A program made the translations under genes and the position numbers. The notes beneath the pieces are model-generated. The model saw nothing but the letters and a program-made list of their open reading frames with translations. It made no database searches and had not been told where the DNA came from. Of a DNA stretch of 64,000 bases, positions 25,616 to 34,065 are shown in pieces (within the stretch, counting starts at the first letter, position 1; each line of letters begins with the position of its first letter). The stretch is from Castellaniella daejeonensis (GTDB taxonomy: Bacteria; Pseudomonadota; Gammaproteobacteria; Burkholderiales; Burkholderiaceae_B). The DNA lies in contig NZ_BAAAFN010000014.1 in NCBI RefSeq assembly GCF_039523555.1, positions 56,701 to 120,700 on the forward strand. The letters run 5' to 3'.

Positions 25616-25689
25616 TGGAGGCGCAAGCCGGAATCGAACCGACGTACACGGATTTGCAATCCGCTGCATCACCACTCTGCCATTGCGCC
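25616..25689 (-). tRNA. tRNA-Cys (anticodon GCA), CCA encoded
   Basis: Minus strand, 74 bases. The acceptor arms GGCGCAA and TTGCGCC pair fully, the anticodon loop is ATTGCAAA with anticodon GCA, and the T-arm GGTTCGATTCC is standard. The 3' discriminator U is followed by encoded CCA. A Rho-independent terminator lies directly downstream. Confidence 0.96.
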
Positions 25690-25745
25690 GGTGATGTCCG
25701 ATGCCCGGACTGATCCGGGCCAAGTCCGGCATTATACGATATTTT

Positions 25746-27074
25746 TCATCGCATCTCGAACGCCTCGCGGCGCACCGGCATGTCTTCGATGCCGAGGGAC
25801 CGCAGGCCGGATTCCAGGTGGCGGGCAAGCCCTGCCGGCCCGCAGAACCAGATGTCCATCGCGCCGTCGGCCTGGGCGTACTGGCGCCTCAGGGTTTCGG
25901 CGTCCAGGTGCTGGCCGGCACTGGCGTCGTGGATATGCAGAGTGATCCGCGGCAGCGCGGCGCACAGGACCTGCAGGCGCTCGACGAAGGGGTCGCGTGC
26001 GGCATCCCGGATGCAGTAGTGCAGGTCGGTGCGCGGCGCCCGTTCCGGGTGGTCCTGCAGCGATTCGAGCCAGGCCAGGAACGGCGTGATTCCGATGCCG
26101 CCCGCGACCCAGGCCTGGCGGGGCGCGCCGCGCCGGTGGTCGAAGCGGCCGTAGGGGCCTTCGACCTGTACGGGCTGGCCCGCGCGCAAGCGTTGAGCCA
26201 GTCCGCTGGTGTAGTCGCCCAGGGCCTTGATCTGGAAGCGCAGGCGCCGCGCCTGGGGCTGATCGGCACTGGCGATGGTGAAGGGGTGGGCGCCTTCGCC
26301 GGCATCGAAGGTCACGAAGGCGAACTGGCCCGCGCGGTGGCCGGGCCAGCCGGCATCCATCGCGCATTCGACCTCGGTGATGCCCGAAGGCAGTGCGCGC
26401 ACGGATTCGATCCGGCCGGCATGGCGGCGGCGGATGCCGATGCGCTGGCGCAGGGCCATGACCGCCGCCGCGCTGCCGCCCAGCATCAGCACGCCCATGA
26501 TCAGCCCCAGGGGTTGCAGCCACCAGTTGGCCGGGGTCAGGGCCGCGGTGTGGAACACCAGGGCGAGATACAGGGCGGGCATCGCGCGGTGCAGGAGACG
26601 CCAGGGCTTGTAGGGAAAGGCTTTCCACAGGGTGATGACCAGCGATGCGATGAGGGCGTAGATCACCCATTCGCCGACGTCTTCGGCCAGGCCGTGGACG
26701 GGCCGCAGGAAATCCAGTGCGGGAAACTTGGCCGGCTTGTGGATCGCCGCGCCGATCAGGTCCTTCAGCGGGCCCTTGCTCAGCTTGGCCAGCCAGTGCG
26801 CCACCCCCAGGCTGATGGCCAGGATGCCGGCCCATTTGTGCAGGCGGTAGATGCGGTCCATGCCGCCCAGGACCGGTTCGAGCCAGGCGGGCCGTGTGGC
26901 CAGGATCATGACCAGCGACATCAGGCCCATGGACAAGACGCCCGTCAGGTAGATCGCCTGAGTGCGGACGACCCAGGGGGCGTCGCCGGCGATGGGGTTC
27001 AGGAAGAAGGCGTCCCGGGACCACGCCAGGGTCAGGACAGCCAGGAATGCGAGCAGAACGTGCCGGATTTTCAT
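25746..27074 (-). CDS. Ferric-reductase-like membrane flavoprotein
   Basis: About 442 residues. The N-terminal half has six to seven membrane segments with histidines in the pattern of ferric reductase/NOX haem domains (RLHKWAGILAISLGVAHWL, RLLHRAMPALYLALVFHTA). The C-terminal half is an FNR-type module: the FAD-binding block HPFTIAS, GPYGRF, WVAGGIGITPFLAWL and the NAD(P)H end DIWFCGPAGLARHLE. Such proteins pass electrons from NAD(P)H across the membrane; the acceptor is unknown. Start: ATG 27074 (MKIRHVLL) is favoured, with GGAA about 10 bases upstream; ATGs at 27086 and 27095 have no better site. Divergent from the subtilase. Confidence 0.85.
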   Translation of the reverse strand: MKIRHVLLAFLAVLTLAWSRDAFFLNPIAGDAPWVVRTQAIYLTGVLSMGLMSLVMILATRPAWLEPVLGGMDRIYRLHKWAGILAISLGVAHWLAKLSKGPLKDLIGAAIHKPAKFPALDFLRPVHGLAEDVGEWVIYALIASLVITLWKAFPYKPWRLLHRAMPALYLALVFHTAALTPANWWLQPLGLIMGVLMLGGSAAAVMALRQRIGIRRRHAGRIESVRALPSGITEVECAMDAGWPGHRAGQFAFVTFDAGEGAHPFTIASADQPQARRLRFQIKALGDYTSGLAQRLRAGQPVQVEGPYGRFDHRRGAPRQAWVAGGIGITPFLAWLESLQDHPERAPRTDLHYCIRDAARDPFVERLQVLCAALPRITLHIHDASAGQHLDAETLRRQYAQADGAMDIWFCGPAGLARHLESGLRSLGIEDMPVRREAFEMR

Positions 27075-27306
27075 GAGGGTTTCCATCATTCGCATGGCCG
27101 ATGCGGATCGGCGATGGAGCCAGTATGGGATCGGGTGCCTGAATCTTCCGTGAAGCCGGCGTTCATCCCGCGTTCATGCAATGGGGTGGCGCGGCGCCCG
27201 GCCGTGGCTGGATCTTTCATATTGAAAAAGCACGTTTCCGGCGCCGGGCGCGGCGGTGCGCAGCGTGCTAAGGTGGGGCATCCCCTCAGCGGACAGCGAG
27301 GATGCC

Positions 27307-28500
27307 ATGCCCAGCACACAGTCCACGGACCAGACGATGCAACGCTACCTCGTCCTGTTGCGTCCGGAAGACCCCGACAGGGGCGTCCGCGTGCTCGCCG
27401 AGCTGGCCCAGGCAACCGTGGTCATCCGTTCGCGCGATACCGGAACCCCGCGCCAGCCTCCCTGCGTCCTGGTCTTCGATCATATCGGCGCGGCACGCGT
27501 GCATTGCACCGCGCAGACGCGGCAGCGGCTGGCCGATGCCGCGGCCAGTGGAAACAGCGCCATCCTGGCCATCGAACCCGAACGCACCGTCTATGCCATC
27601 GCCGAAGCCGGCGGCCCCGCCACCGGCCCGGAGCCGGTCGTTTCCGGCGCATCCTGGGGCGTGCATGCGGTCGGCGCGGATGCTTCTCCCTATACAGGCA
27701 AGGGCATCCGCATTGCGGTGCTGGATACCGGCCTGGACCTGTCCCACCCGGATTTTGCGGGCCGCCCCGTCGTGTCGCGTTCCTTCGTGGAGGGCGAGTT
27801 CGTGCAGGATGGCAACGGCCACGGCACGCATTGCGCGGGGATCGCGGCGGGTCCGGCTTCGCCTGCCTCGCAGCCCCGCTACGGCGTGGCGGGCGAGGCC
27901 ATGCTGTTCGTGGGCAAGGTCCTGGGCGACGAGGGCCGGGGCGGCGACGGCGATATCCTGGAAGGCATCGATTGGGCCGTCGAGCATGGCTGCCACATTG
28001 TCTCCATGTCGCTGGGCAGTCCCGTGGAACCGGGGCAGGGCTATTCGACCGTGTTCGAGGAAGTCGCGCGGCGCGCCCTGGCGGCCGGCACCCTGATCGT
28101 GGCTGCCGCGGGCAACGAAAGCCGCCGCCCGGATGCCGTCGCGCCGGTCGGCCATCCGGCCAACTGTCCTTCGATCCTGGCCGTGGCCGCCGTGGATTCG
28201 GCGCTGCGAGTGGCGCCGTTTTCCTGTGCAGGCCTGGAAGGCGAGGGCGGCGAAGTGAATGTCGCGGGACCCGGCGTCGACATCCTGTCGGCCTGGCCGG
28301 CGCCGGCACTGCACCGCAGCATCAGCGGCACCAGCATGGCCACGCCGTTCGTGGCGGGCGTGGCCGCTTTGCATGCGCAGGCCGATGCTTCGGCCCGTGC
28401 GGCGCTTCTGGGCGAGCGGCTGGTGCAGTCCTGCCAGGCGCTGCAGGATCCCGTGCGCGACGTGGGCGCCGGCCTGGTGCGGGCCCCATCGGGGGCATGA
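27307..28500 (+). CDS. Subtilisin-like serine peptidase (S8) with built-in prodomain
   Basis: A 397-residue S8 peptidase. Catalytic residues: D140 (VLDTGLD), H172 (GNGHGTHCAG), S343 (SGTSMATP) and oxyanion N270 (AAAGNE). Residues 1-100 form an I9-like prodomain (MQRYLVLLRP ... ILAIEPERTVYAI). There is no signal peptide, so it is either cytoplasmic or exported without a classical signal. Start: ATG 27307 with GAGG nine bases upstream. The stop is one base from the ATG of a small propeptide-like protein, a probable inhibitor or folding helper. Divergent from the ferric-reductase-like gene. Confidence 0.92.
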   Translation: MPSTQSTDQTMQRYLVLLRPEDPDRGVRVLAELAQATVVIRSRDTGTPRQPPCVLVFDHIGAARVHCTAQTRQRLADAAASGNSAILAIEPERTVYAIAEAGGPATGPEPVVSGASWGVHAVGADASPYTGKGIRIAVLDTGLDLSHPDFAGRPVVSRSFVEGEFVQDGNGHGTHCAGIAAGPASPASQPRYGVAGEAMLFVGKVLGDEGRGGDGDILEGIDWAVEHGCHIVSMSLGSPVEPGQGYSTVFEEVARRALAAGTLIVAAAGNESRRPDAVAPVGHPANCPSILAVAAVDSALRVAPFSCAGLEGEGGEVNVAGPGVDILSAWPAPALHRSISGTSMATPFVAGVAALHAQADASARAALLGERLVQSCQALQDPVRDVGAGLVRAPSGA

Positions 28501-28501
28501 C

Positions 28502-28741
28502 ATGGCCCGGATCCGCCTGACCGTCCTGGTACGCGACACCTGGCGCGACCGCTATCCCCAGGTCGTGGAGCATTGCCGTCAGGCCGGGCTGGCGGTGGAA
28601 CGGGAACTCGTCGCGGTGGGCGTGATCGTCGGCAGCATCGAGGAAGAGCTGCTGGTGGCCGTGTCCAGGGTCGAAGGTGTGTCGGCCGTGGAGCCCGAGC
28701 GCGCCAACCGGGCCCTGGAAAGCCCGGACCGCCCGGCCTGA
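28502..28741 (+). CDS. Stand-alone I9-like (subtilisin propeptide/inhibitor) protein
   Basis: A 79-residue protein. The beta-alpha-beta pattern (RIRLTVLVRD, a helix DRYPQVVEHCRQAGLAVE, VAVGVIVGSIEEELLVAVS, VEGVSAVEPER) ends in V-AVEPER, like the end of an I9 propeptide. Similar short proteins next to S8 genes are, as I recall, sometimes mislabelled ketohydroxyglutarate aldolase. The ATG lies one base after the peptidase stop (TGACATG), so translation is coupled. Inference: it binds the peptidase active site in trans as inhibitor or chaperone. The peptidase already has its own prodomain, so two inhibitory modules would be present. Confidence 0.7.
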   Translation: MARIRLTVLVRDTWRDRYPQVVEHCRQAGLAVERELVAVGVIVGSIEEELLVAVSRVEGVSAVEPERANRALESPDRPA

Positions 28742-28838
28742 TCGGCGCTTCCCGGGCCCCCCGGACGGGGCCGTGCGGGATCGGCCGGCCAGGCGTTGTT
28801 GTTAAGATGGCGTCTTTCTCCGCAGATCATTCCGACCC

Positions 28839-29978
28839 ATGGGCACCCTGCTGCCGTTCATCACAGGCACCATCTGGCTGTATGTGCTGGTGCGCTTCAT
28901 CTGGCCGCTGCCCTGGGGCATCGGTGCGCGGGCCGCTCTGGCGCTCGTCCTGTGCCTGGTGGCGCAATATCACTGGTTCCTCCGCCGCTTTTTCGGTTCG
29001 CTGGCCTCGCCGGAGCTGCCCCAGGAAGTCCTCGTGGGCCTGGGCTGGGCTTTCGGGTCGGTCCTGCTGCTGGCGATGCTCCTGCTGCTGCGTGATGTGG
29101 CGGGCGGGCTGGCATTCCTGTTTTCGCGCGCTGCAGGGCGGGCCATCCTGGGCGGCCGGGTGCTGCACCTGTCCCTGGGTGCGCTGGCCCTGGTCCTGTC
29201 GGCCATCGGCACCTGGCAGGCTGTCCGGGTGCCGGACGTCAAGACCATGGAACTGGCCTTGCCCGGCCTGCCGCCCGCCTTCGACGGCTACCGCGTCGTG
29301 CAACTGACCGATCTGCACGTGAGCCGCCTGCTGCCCAGGTCCTGGATAGCCGCCGTGGTGGCAAGGACCAATGCGCTGGATGCCGATCTGGTCGTGATCA
29401 CGGGCGACCTGGCCGACGGCTCGCCTCGCGCCAGGGCGGACGACGTGAGCCCGCTGCACGACCTGCATGCGCGCGACGGCGTGCTGGCGATTCCCGGGAA
29501 CCACGAATACTACGCCGACTACCGGGGCTGGATGGCGGCGTATCGGGCGCTGGGCCTGGACATGCTGGAAAACGGCCATGTCGTCATCCGGCGCGGCGGT
29601 GCCGCACTGGCCGTGGCGGGGATCACCGACCGCCAGGCCGCATCGTTCGGCCAGCCGCGCCCCGATCTGGCCGCTGCGCTGAAAGACGTGCCGCCGGGGG
29701 TGCCGGTGATCCTGCTGGCCCACCGCCCGGAAGGCGCGGCGCAGCATGCGCGGGCCGGGGTGGCGCTGCAGCTTTCGGGCCACACGCATGGCGGGCAGAT
29801 CCTGGGGCCGCACCTGCTGACGCAGTGGGCCAACGAGGGCTTCGTCTCGGGCCTGTACCGGGTCGGCTCCATGCTGCTGTATGTCAGCAACGGCACGGGC
29901 TTGTGGAACGGCCTGGCGATCCGCCTGGGACGGCCGTCGGAAATCACCCGGATCGTGCTGCGCGCCGAAAAACCGTAG
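28839..29978 (+). CDS. Membrane-anchored metallophosphoesterase (YkuE-like)
   Basis: A 379-residue protein with four to five N-terminal membrane segments (residues 5-130) and a calcineurin-like phosphoesterase domain: QLTDLHVS, VVITGDLADG, IPGNHEYY, LLAHRPE and LSGHTHGGQI, the five metal-binding motifs in order. YkuE-type proteins are related to UDP-diacylglucosamine or similar lipid-linked phosphoesterases; the substrate is not predictable here. Start: ATG 28839 near ACCC with only a weak ribosome site. Single gene between the protease pair and the TauE/SafE gene. Confidence 0.88.
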   Translation: MGTLLPFITGTIWLYVLVRFIWPLPWGIGARAALALVLCLVAQYHWFLRRFFGSLASPELPQEVLVGLGWAFGSVLLLAMLLLLRDVAGGLAFLFSRAAGRAILGGRVLHLSLGALALVLSAIGTWQAVRVPDVKTMELALPGLPPAFDGYRVVQLTDLHVSRLLPRSWIAAVVARTNALDADLVVITGDLADGSPRARADDVSPLHDLHARDGVLAIPGNHEYYADYRGWMAAYRALGLDMLENGHVVIRRGGAALAVAGITDRQAASFGQPRPDLAAALKDVPPGVPVILLAHRPEGAAQHARAGVALQLSGHTHGGQILGPHLLTQWANEGFVSGLYRVGSMLLYVSNGTGLWNGLAIRLGRPSEITRIVLRAEKP

Positions 29979-30142
29979 CGGTGGCCTGCTTGCCGGGCGG
30001 CATGGGCCGGCAGTAACCTTGCAGGCTGGCGTCGCGACGGCCTGCGTGGGCATGCCAGATCGGGCCGGATGCGGCGGTGCTTCCTTCCCGGAGACCTGCT
30101 CATGCGCTTTGCCGCCGTCCTCGATCATTGCTCGTCTGCCCG

Positions 30143-30892
30143 ATGGATCCCCTGATCCTGGTTGCGGGCGCGGGCGTGGCGGCGGGCGCCATGAACGCCC
30201 TGGCCGGCGGCGGCTCTTTCATCAGCCTGCCCGCCCTGATCGCTGCCGGCGTCCCTCCCGTGCTGGCCAATACGTCCAGCACCGTCGCGCTGTATCCCGG
30301 CGGCATGGCCAGTGCCTGGGCCTACCGCGATGGCCTGGCGGGGGTGGCCGACGTCGATCTGCGGCCACTGCTGGCGGTGACGCTGCTGGGCGGCGTCGCG
30401 GGGGCTTTCCTGCTGCTGCATACTTCGACGCGGGCTTTCGATGCCGTGTTGCCGTGGCTGCTGCTGGTCGCCGCCTGCGCCCTGGGGTTCGGGCGCCGCA
30501 TCGGGGAATGGATGCGCGCGCGCTGGCGCGTGCGCCCGGCCGTGGTTCTGGGCCTGCAGTTCGGGCTGGGCATCTACGGCGGCTATTTCGGCGGCGCGGT
30601 CGGCATCATGATGATGGCGGTGTGGGGCCTGCTGGGTTCTCACGACATCAAGAGCATGCATCCGCCGCGCACCTTGATGGTGACCGCGGCCAACACCATG
30701 GCGGTCCTGATCTTCATTGCGGCGGGCGCCGTGCAGTGGCGCGAGACCCTGGTCATGCTGATCGCGGCCTCTCTGGGCGGCTACGGCGGCGCGCTGCTCG
30801 GCAAGCGCATCCCGGCCCCGCTCGTCCGGGCCGGCACGCTGTTGCTGACCGCGTGCATCACCGTGGCGTTCTTCGTGCGGGCGTATGGCTGA
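30143..30892 (+). CDS. TauE/SafE (TSUP) family permease
   Basis: A 249-residue polytopic inner-membrane protein with about eight hydrophobic segments and the duplicated TSUP signature: GAMNALAGGGSFISLPALI near the N-terminus and FGLGIYGGYFGGAVGIMMMA in the middle. The family exports or imports sulfite, sulfoacetate or related anions. No sulfur genes lie next to it, so the substrate is open. Start: ATG 30143 (MDPLILVAG) is chosen because the segment before it is not hydrophobic; the ribosome site is weak and an in-frame ATG at 30077 remains possible. Confidence 0.83.
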   Translation: MDPLILVAGAGVAAGAMNALAGGGSFISLPALIAAGVPPVLANTSSTVALYPGGMASAWAYRDGLAGVADVDLRPLLAVTLLGGVAGAFLLLHTSTRAFDAVLPWLLLVAACALGFGRRIGEWMRARWRVRPAVVLGLQFGLGIYGGYFGGAVGIMMMAVWGLLGSHDIKSMHPPRTLMVTAANTMAVLIFIAAGAVQWRETLVMLIAASLGGYGGALLGKRIPAPLVRAGTLLLTACITVAFFVRAYG

Positions 30893-30934
30893 TGGCGGCC
30901 CACGGGCCGGACGGGTGCGCCGGACCGCGAAACG

Positions 30935-32788
30935 TCAGGACGTCTCCAGGGCCTCGCCGGTTTCCTGCGCCAGGAAGCCCCCGCTCTGGTGGCGCCACAG
31001 GCGTGCATACGTGCCGCCTCTGGCCAGCAGTTCCGCGTGGCTGCCCTGTTCGATGATGCGGCCTTCGTCCAGGACGATGAGCCGATCCATGGCGGCGATG
31101 GTGGACAGGCGATGGGCGATCGCGATCACGGTCTTGCCTCGCATGATCCCGTCCAGGCTTTCCTGGATGGCCGCCTCGACCTCGGAATCCAGGGCGCTGG
31201 TGGCTTCGTCGAGCAGCAGGATCGGCGCGTTCTTGAGCATGACGCGGGCGATGGCGATGCGCTGGCGCTGCCCGCCCGACAGTTTCACGCCGCGTTCGCC
31301 CACCAGGGTGTCGTAGCCCGTGCGGCCCCCGGGGTCGCCCAGTTGCCGGATGAACTCGTCGGCCTGCGCGCGGGCAGCCGCCGCGCGGATGTCTTCGTCG
31401 CCGGCGTCGGGCCGGCCGTAGGCGATGTTGTCGCGGATCGAGCGATGCAGCAGCGATGTGTCCTGCGTCACCATGCCGATCGCGGCACGCAGGCTGTCCT
31501 GCGTCACGTGGGCGATGTCCTGGCCGTCGATCAGGATGCGGCCGCCGTCCAGGTCGTAGAAGCGCAGCAGCAGGTTGATCAGGGTGGATTTTCCGGCGCC
31601 GGAGCGTCCGACCAGGCCGATCCTTTCGCCGGGGCGCACGGTCAGGTCGAGCCCGTCGAAGACCTGCCGTTCGCCGTTGTAGTTGAAGGATATCCGCTCG
31701 AAGACCACCTCGCCGCGGCTGACTTCCAGGGGTCGGGCATCCGGCGCATCCAGCACCTTCGGCGGGTGGGTCAGGGTGGCGATGCCGTCCTGTACGGTGC
31801 CGATGTTCTCGAAGAGCGAGGCCATCTGCCACATGATCCAGTGCGACATGCCGTTCACCCGCAGGGCCATGGCCGTGACCGCGGCGACTGCGCCGGTGCC
31901 GACGTGCCCATCCTGCCAGAGCCACAGTGCGTAGCCGCCCGCCGACAGGATCAGGCCCGATACCAGTGCCTGGTTGACGATTTCGAACCGGCTGACCAGG
32001 CGCATCTGGCGGTAGCCCGTGTCCTGGAAATCCACCATCGCGGCGCGGGCGAAGTGGGCTTCGCGCCGGGTGTGCGAGAACAGCTTGACGGTGGCGATAT
32101 TGGCATAGGCATCGGTCACGCGCCCGGTCATCGAGGAGCGGGCGTGGGCCTGTTCCTGCCCGACCTTGCCCAGGCGCGGCACGAAATACGCCATGGCCAG
32201 GCCATACAGCACGAGCCAGCCGATGAAAGGCAGCATCAGCCGCCCGTCGAAGCCGCCCGCGACCGCGATGAGCGTGAAGAAATACACGCCGATGCCGAGC
32301 ACGATCTCGCTGAAGGTGAGCAGCACGTCGCGCACCGCCAGGGCCGTCTGCATGACCTTGGTGGTGACGCGGCCTGCGAATTCGTTGGTGAAGAACGACA
32401 GGCTCTGGCGCAACATCAGCCGGTGGAAATCCCAGCGCAGCCTGAGGGGCAGGTTGATCGCCAGCACCTGGTGCTGCATCGCGGTGCTCAGCGTCACCAG
32501 CCCGATGCTGGCGACGAGCACGATGCCGATCCCCCACAGCACGCGGTGGGCGTGCGCGGTGGCTTCGGTCCCCGCCTGCCAGGCCGCCAGGAGATCCACC
32601 ACCTGGCCCAGGAAGGCGAACAGCCAGGCCTCGTAGATGGAGACGCTTGCACTCAGGGCCGCCAGCACGGCGATGTAGCGCCGCGAGCCGCGCGTGCAGG
32701 CCCAGAGAAAGGGGAACAGGCCCTTGGGCGGCAGCGGCGCGTCTTCGGGAGGGAACGGATCGAGCAGGCTTTCGAACCTGTGCAGCAA
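30935..32788 (-). CDS. ABC exporter, fused permease and ATPase
   Basis: A 617-residue half-exporter. The membrane domain covers about residues 30-330 with six helices. The ATPase shows Walker A GRSGAGKS, signature LSGGQRQRIAIARVMLK, Walker B ILLLDEATSALD and the H-loop IAHRLST. The start is TTG 32788, with GGAG at a six-base spacing and no ATG in the region, which is unusual. The subfamily resembles MsbA/multidrug-type (BmrA, YddA-like) exporters; the substrate is unknown. It lies 79 bases downstream of the universal stress gene in the same direction and converges with the TauE/SafE gene. Confidence 0.9.
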   Translation of the reverse strand: MLHRFESLLDPFPPEDAPLPPKGLFPFLWACTRGSRRYIAVLAALSASVSIYEAWLFAFLGQVVDLLAAWQAGTEATAHAHRVLWGIGIVLVASIGLVTLSTAMQHQVLAINLPLRLRWDFHRLMLRQSLSFFTNEFAGRVTTKVMQTALAVRDVLLTFSEIVLGIGVYFFTLIAVAGGFDGRLMLPFIGWLVLYGLAMAYFVPRLGKVGQEQAHARSSMTGRVTDAYANIATVKLFSHTRREAHFARAAMVDFQDTGYRQMRLVSRFEIVNQALVSGLILSAGGYALWLWQDGHVGTGAVAAVTAMALRVNGMSHWIMWQMASLFENIGTVQDGIATLTHPPKVLDAPDARPLEVSRGEVVFERISFNYNGERQVFDGLDLTVRPGERIGLVGRSGAGKSTLINLLLRFYDLDGGRILIDGQDIAHVTQDSLRAAIGMVTQDTSLLHRSIRDNIAYGRPDAGDEDIRAAAARAQADEFIRQLGDPGGRTGYDTLVGERGVKLSGGQRQRIAIARVMLKNAPILLLDEATSALDSEVEAAIQESLDGIMRGKTVIAIAHRLSTIAAMDRLIVLDEGRIIEQGSHAELLARGGTYARLWRHQSGGFLAQETGEALETS

Positions 32789-32867
32789 GTGAGGCTCCGG
32801 AAAAGCGGGGGCCCGTCATGGGCCCCCCGTGGTTCGCCCGCAGCGCGGGCTGGCGGCCGCCAGGCCG

Positions 32868-33704
32868 TCAGTTTGCCAGCAGCACCGGCACCGTCATGGT
32901 GGACATCAGGGTGCTGGTGGCGCCTCCCATGATCCATTGGCGCATGCGGCTGTGGCCGTAGGCGCCCATCACGATCAGGTCGGCGTCGGTGTCGGTGGCT
33001 GTGTTCAGGATGACGTTGCCGACACCGTAGCCGGTGCTGTCCTTAAGCAGGTGCCTGGGCTTGGGGTAGCCCAGGCTGGTGCAGTAGTCGGAGAAATCGT
33101 CTTCGTGGATGTCGCGGTCGCGCATCAGCTTTTCGTCGCGGTCGATTTCCAGGACGGTGAGCGCCTGGCAGTTCAGCAGGAGCGGCGCTGCGTCGGAAAA
33201 CGCGCGTGCGGCTTCGCGGCGCTGGTCCCAGCAGAACAAAATGCGCCGGCCGATGGTGTCGATGGGGCCGTGGTTGGGGATGAGCAGCACCGGCCGGCCC
33301 GACGCCATGACCACGGCCGCCGGCAGATTGGGCCGCAGCGCCGACAGACTGTCGCCCTGGTCCGCCTTGCTCATGATGAGCAGGTCGCAGTAGCGGGCAT
33401 GCAGCGTCAGGCCTTCTTCGGCGTCGCCATGCGGGGTGCGCCAGTGGGCCTGGACGCCCCGTTCACGGGCCTTCTGGAGGAACAGCGCCTGGGTGGCCTC
33501 GCGGTGTTCGTCGCGGCGCTTGCGCAGGGCCGAGCGGACGTCCTGGGGCAGGATGTTTTCGTCTTGCTGGAGGCCCGCGACGCTGGCGGAAGGATAGATG
33601 CCGACGGCTTCCGCCCCGCGTTCCTTGGCCAACCGCAGGCCGATGTCCATGCGGCGTTCGCAGACGGTATCGTCGTTCAGGTGGATTGCAATGCGGCCCG
33701 GCAT
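32868..33704 (-). CDS. Universal stress protein, two-domain type
   Basis: A 278-residue cytoplasmic protein formed by two UspA-like halves. The first (residues 1-135) has CDLLIMSKADQ but lacks the glycine-rich nucleotide loop. The second ends with DLIVMGAYGHSRMRQWIMGG and VLLAN and keeps the G-x2-G-x9-G(S/T)-type loop (GAYGHSRMRQWIMGGATS), so ATP binding is likely there. Start: ATG 33704 with GGGAG at a 7-base spacing; the frame to 33809 lacks a site. Divergent from the manganese riboswitch/TerC unit. Confidence 0.88.
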   Translation of the reverse strand: MPGRIAIHLNDDTVCERRMDIGLRLAKERGAEAVGIYPSASVAGLQQDENILPQDVRSALRKRRDEHREATQALFLQKARERGVQAHWRTPHGDAEEGLTLHARYCDLLIMSKADQGDSLSALRPNLPAAVVMASGRPVLLIPNHGPIDTIGRRILFCWDQRREAARAFSDAAPLLLNCQALTVLEIDRDEKLMRDRDIHEDDFSDYCTSLGYPKPRHLLKDSTGYGVGNVILNTATDTDADLIVMGAYGHSRMRQWIMGGATSTLMSTMTVPVLLAN

Positions 33705-33833
33705 ACGAAACTCCCGTGGTGTGGTGGAATCTGTACTGCGTTCCTGCCATCTTATCCCAGGCCCGGCCTCCTGTGCGGTACGGCAGGAGCCCTTTCTGAC
33801 GCGGCGCAAACCGGCCCGTGCGGGGAATTCGTC

Positions 33834-33839
33834 TATAAT
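33834..33839 (+). promoter_or_regulatory. -10 element of the riboswitch-TerC transcript
   Basis: TATAAT is a perfect -10; no good -35 is seen 17 bases upstream (CCGGCC). The predicted start near 33846 places the riboswitch at the very 5' end of the RNA, as expected. Confidence 0.6.
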
Positions 33840-33845
33840 TCGCCC

Positions 33846-34004
33846 CTCAAGGGGAGTAGCTCACTTTCCGCGGCATCGTCATGACGGCATTGCGTGCTTG
33901 CACGCGGCGCCCGGTGCCCGGGCAACCCGCATGACCTTCGGACAGGCCCCGGTTGCGAGCAAGACCTTGCCGCCCAGGGCAAGGTTCGTCTTCCCGCCAT
34001 GCAA
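33846..34004 (+). ncRNA. yybP-ykoY manganese riboswitch
   Basis: The 5' motif GGGGAGTAGCTC (33851-33862) is the hallmark of this class. GGGGAG (33851-33856) can pair with CTTCCC (33990-33995) to close the aptamer. The second conserved element, GCAAGACCTTGCC, contains a perfect 8-bp hairpin (ACCTTGCC 33964-33971 with GGCAAGGT 33978-33985). The class senses Mn2+ and in E. coli controls mntP and the TerC-type gene alx. Here it precedes a TerC gene by about 60 bases. No terminator stem follows, so control may be at translation. Confidence 0.85.
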
Positions 34005-34065
34005 ATGGCCTGATCCTCCCGGCGGTCCGTACCGAAAACCGACCTTTCATCACCGGAGGAACCGC

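Noticed and set aside
30989..32932. 647-codon open frame antisense to the ABC exporter
   Set aside because: No motif, and the composition is that of a codon-mirror frame. Walker A, Walker B and the LSGGQ signature are on the minus strand.
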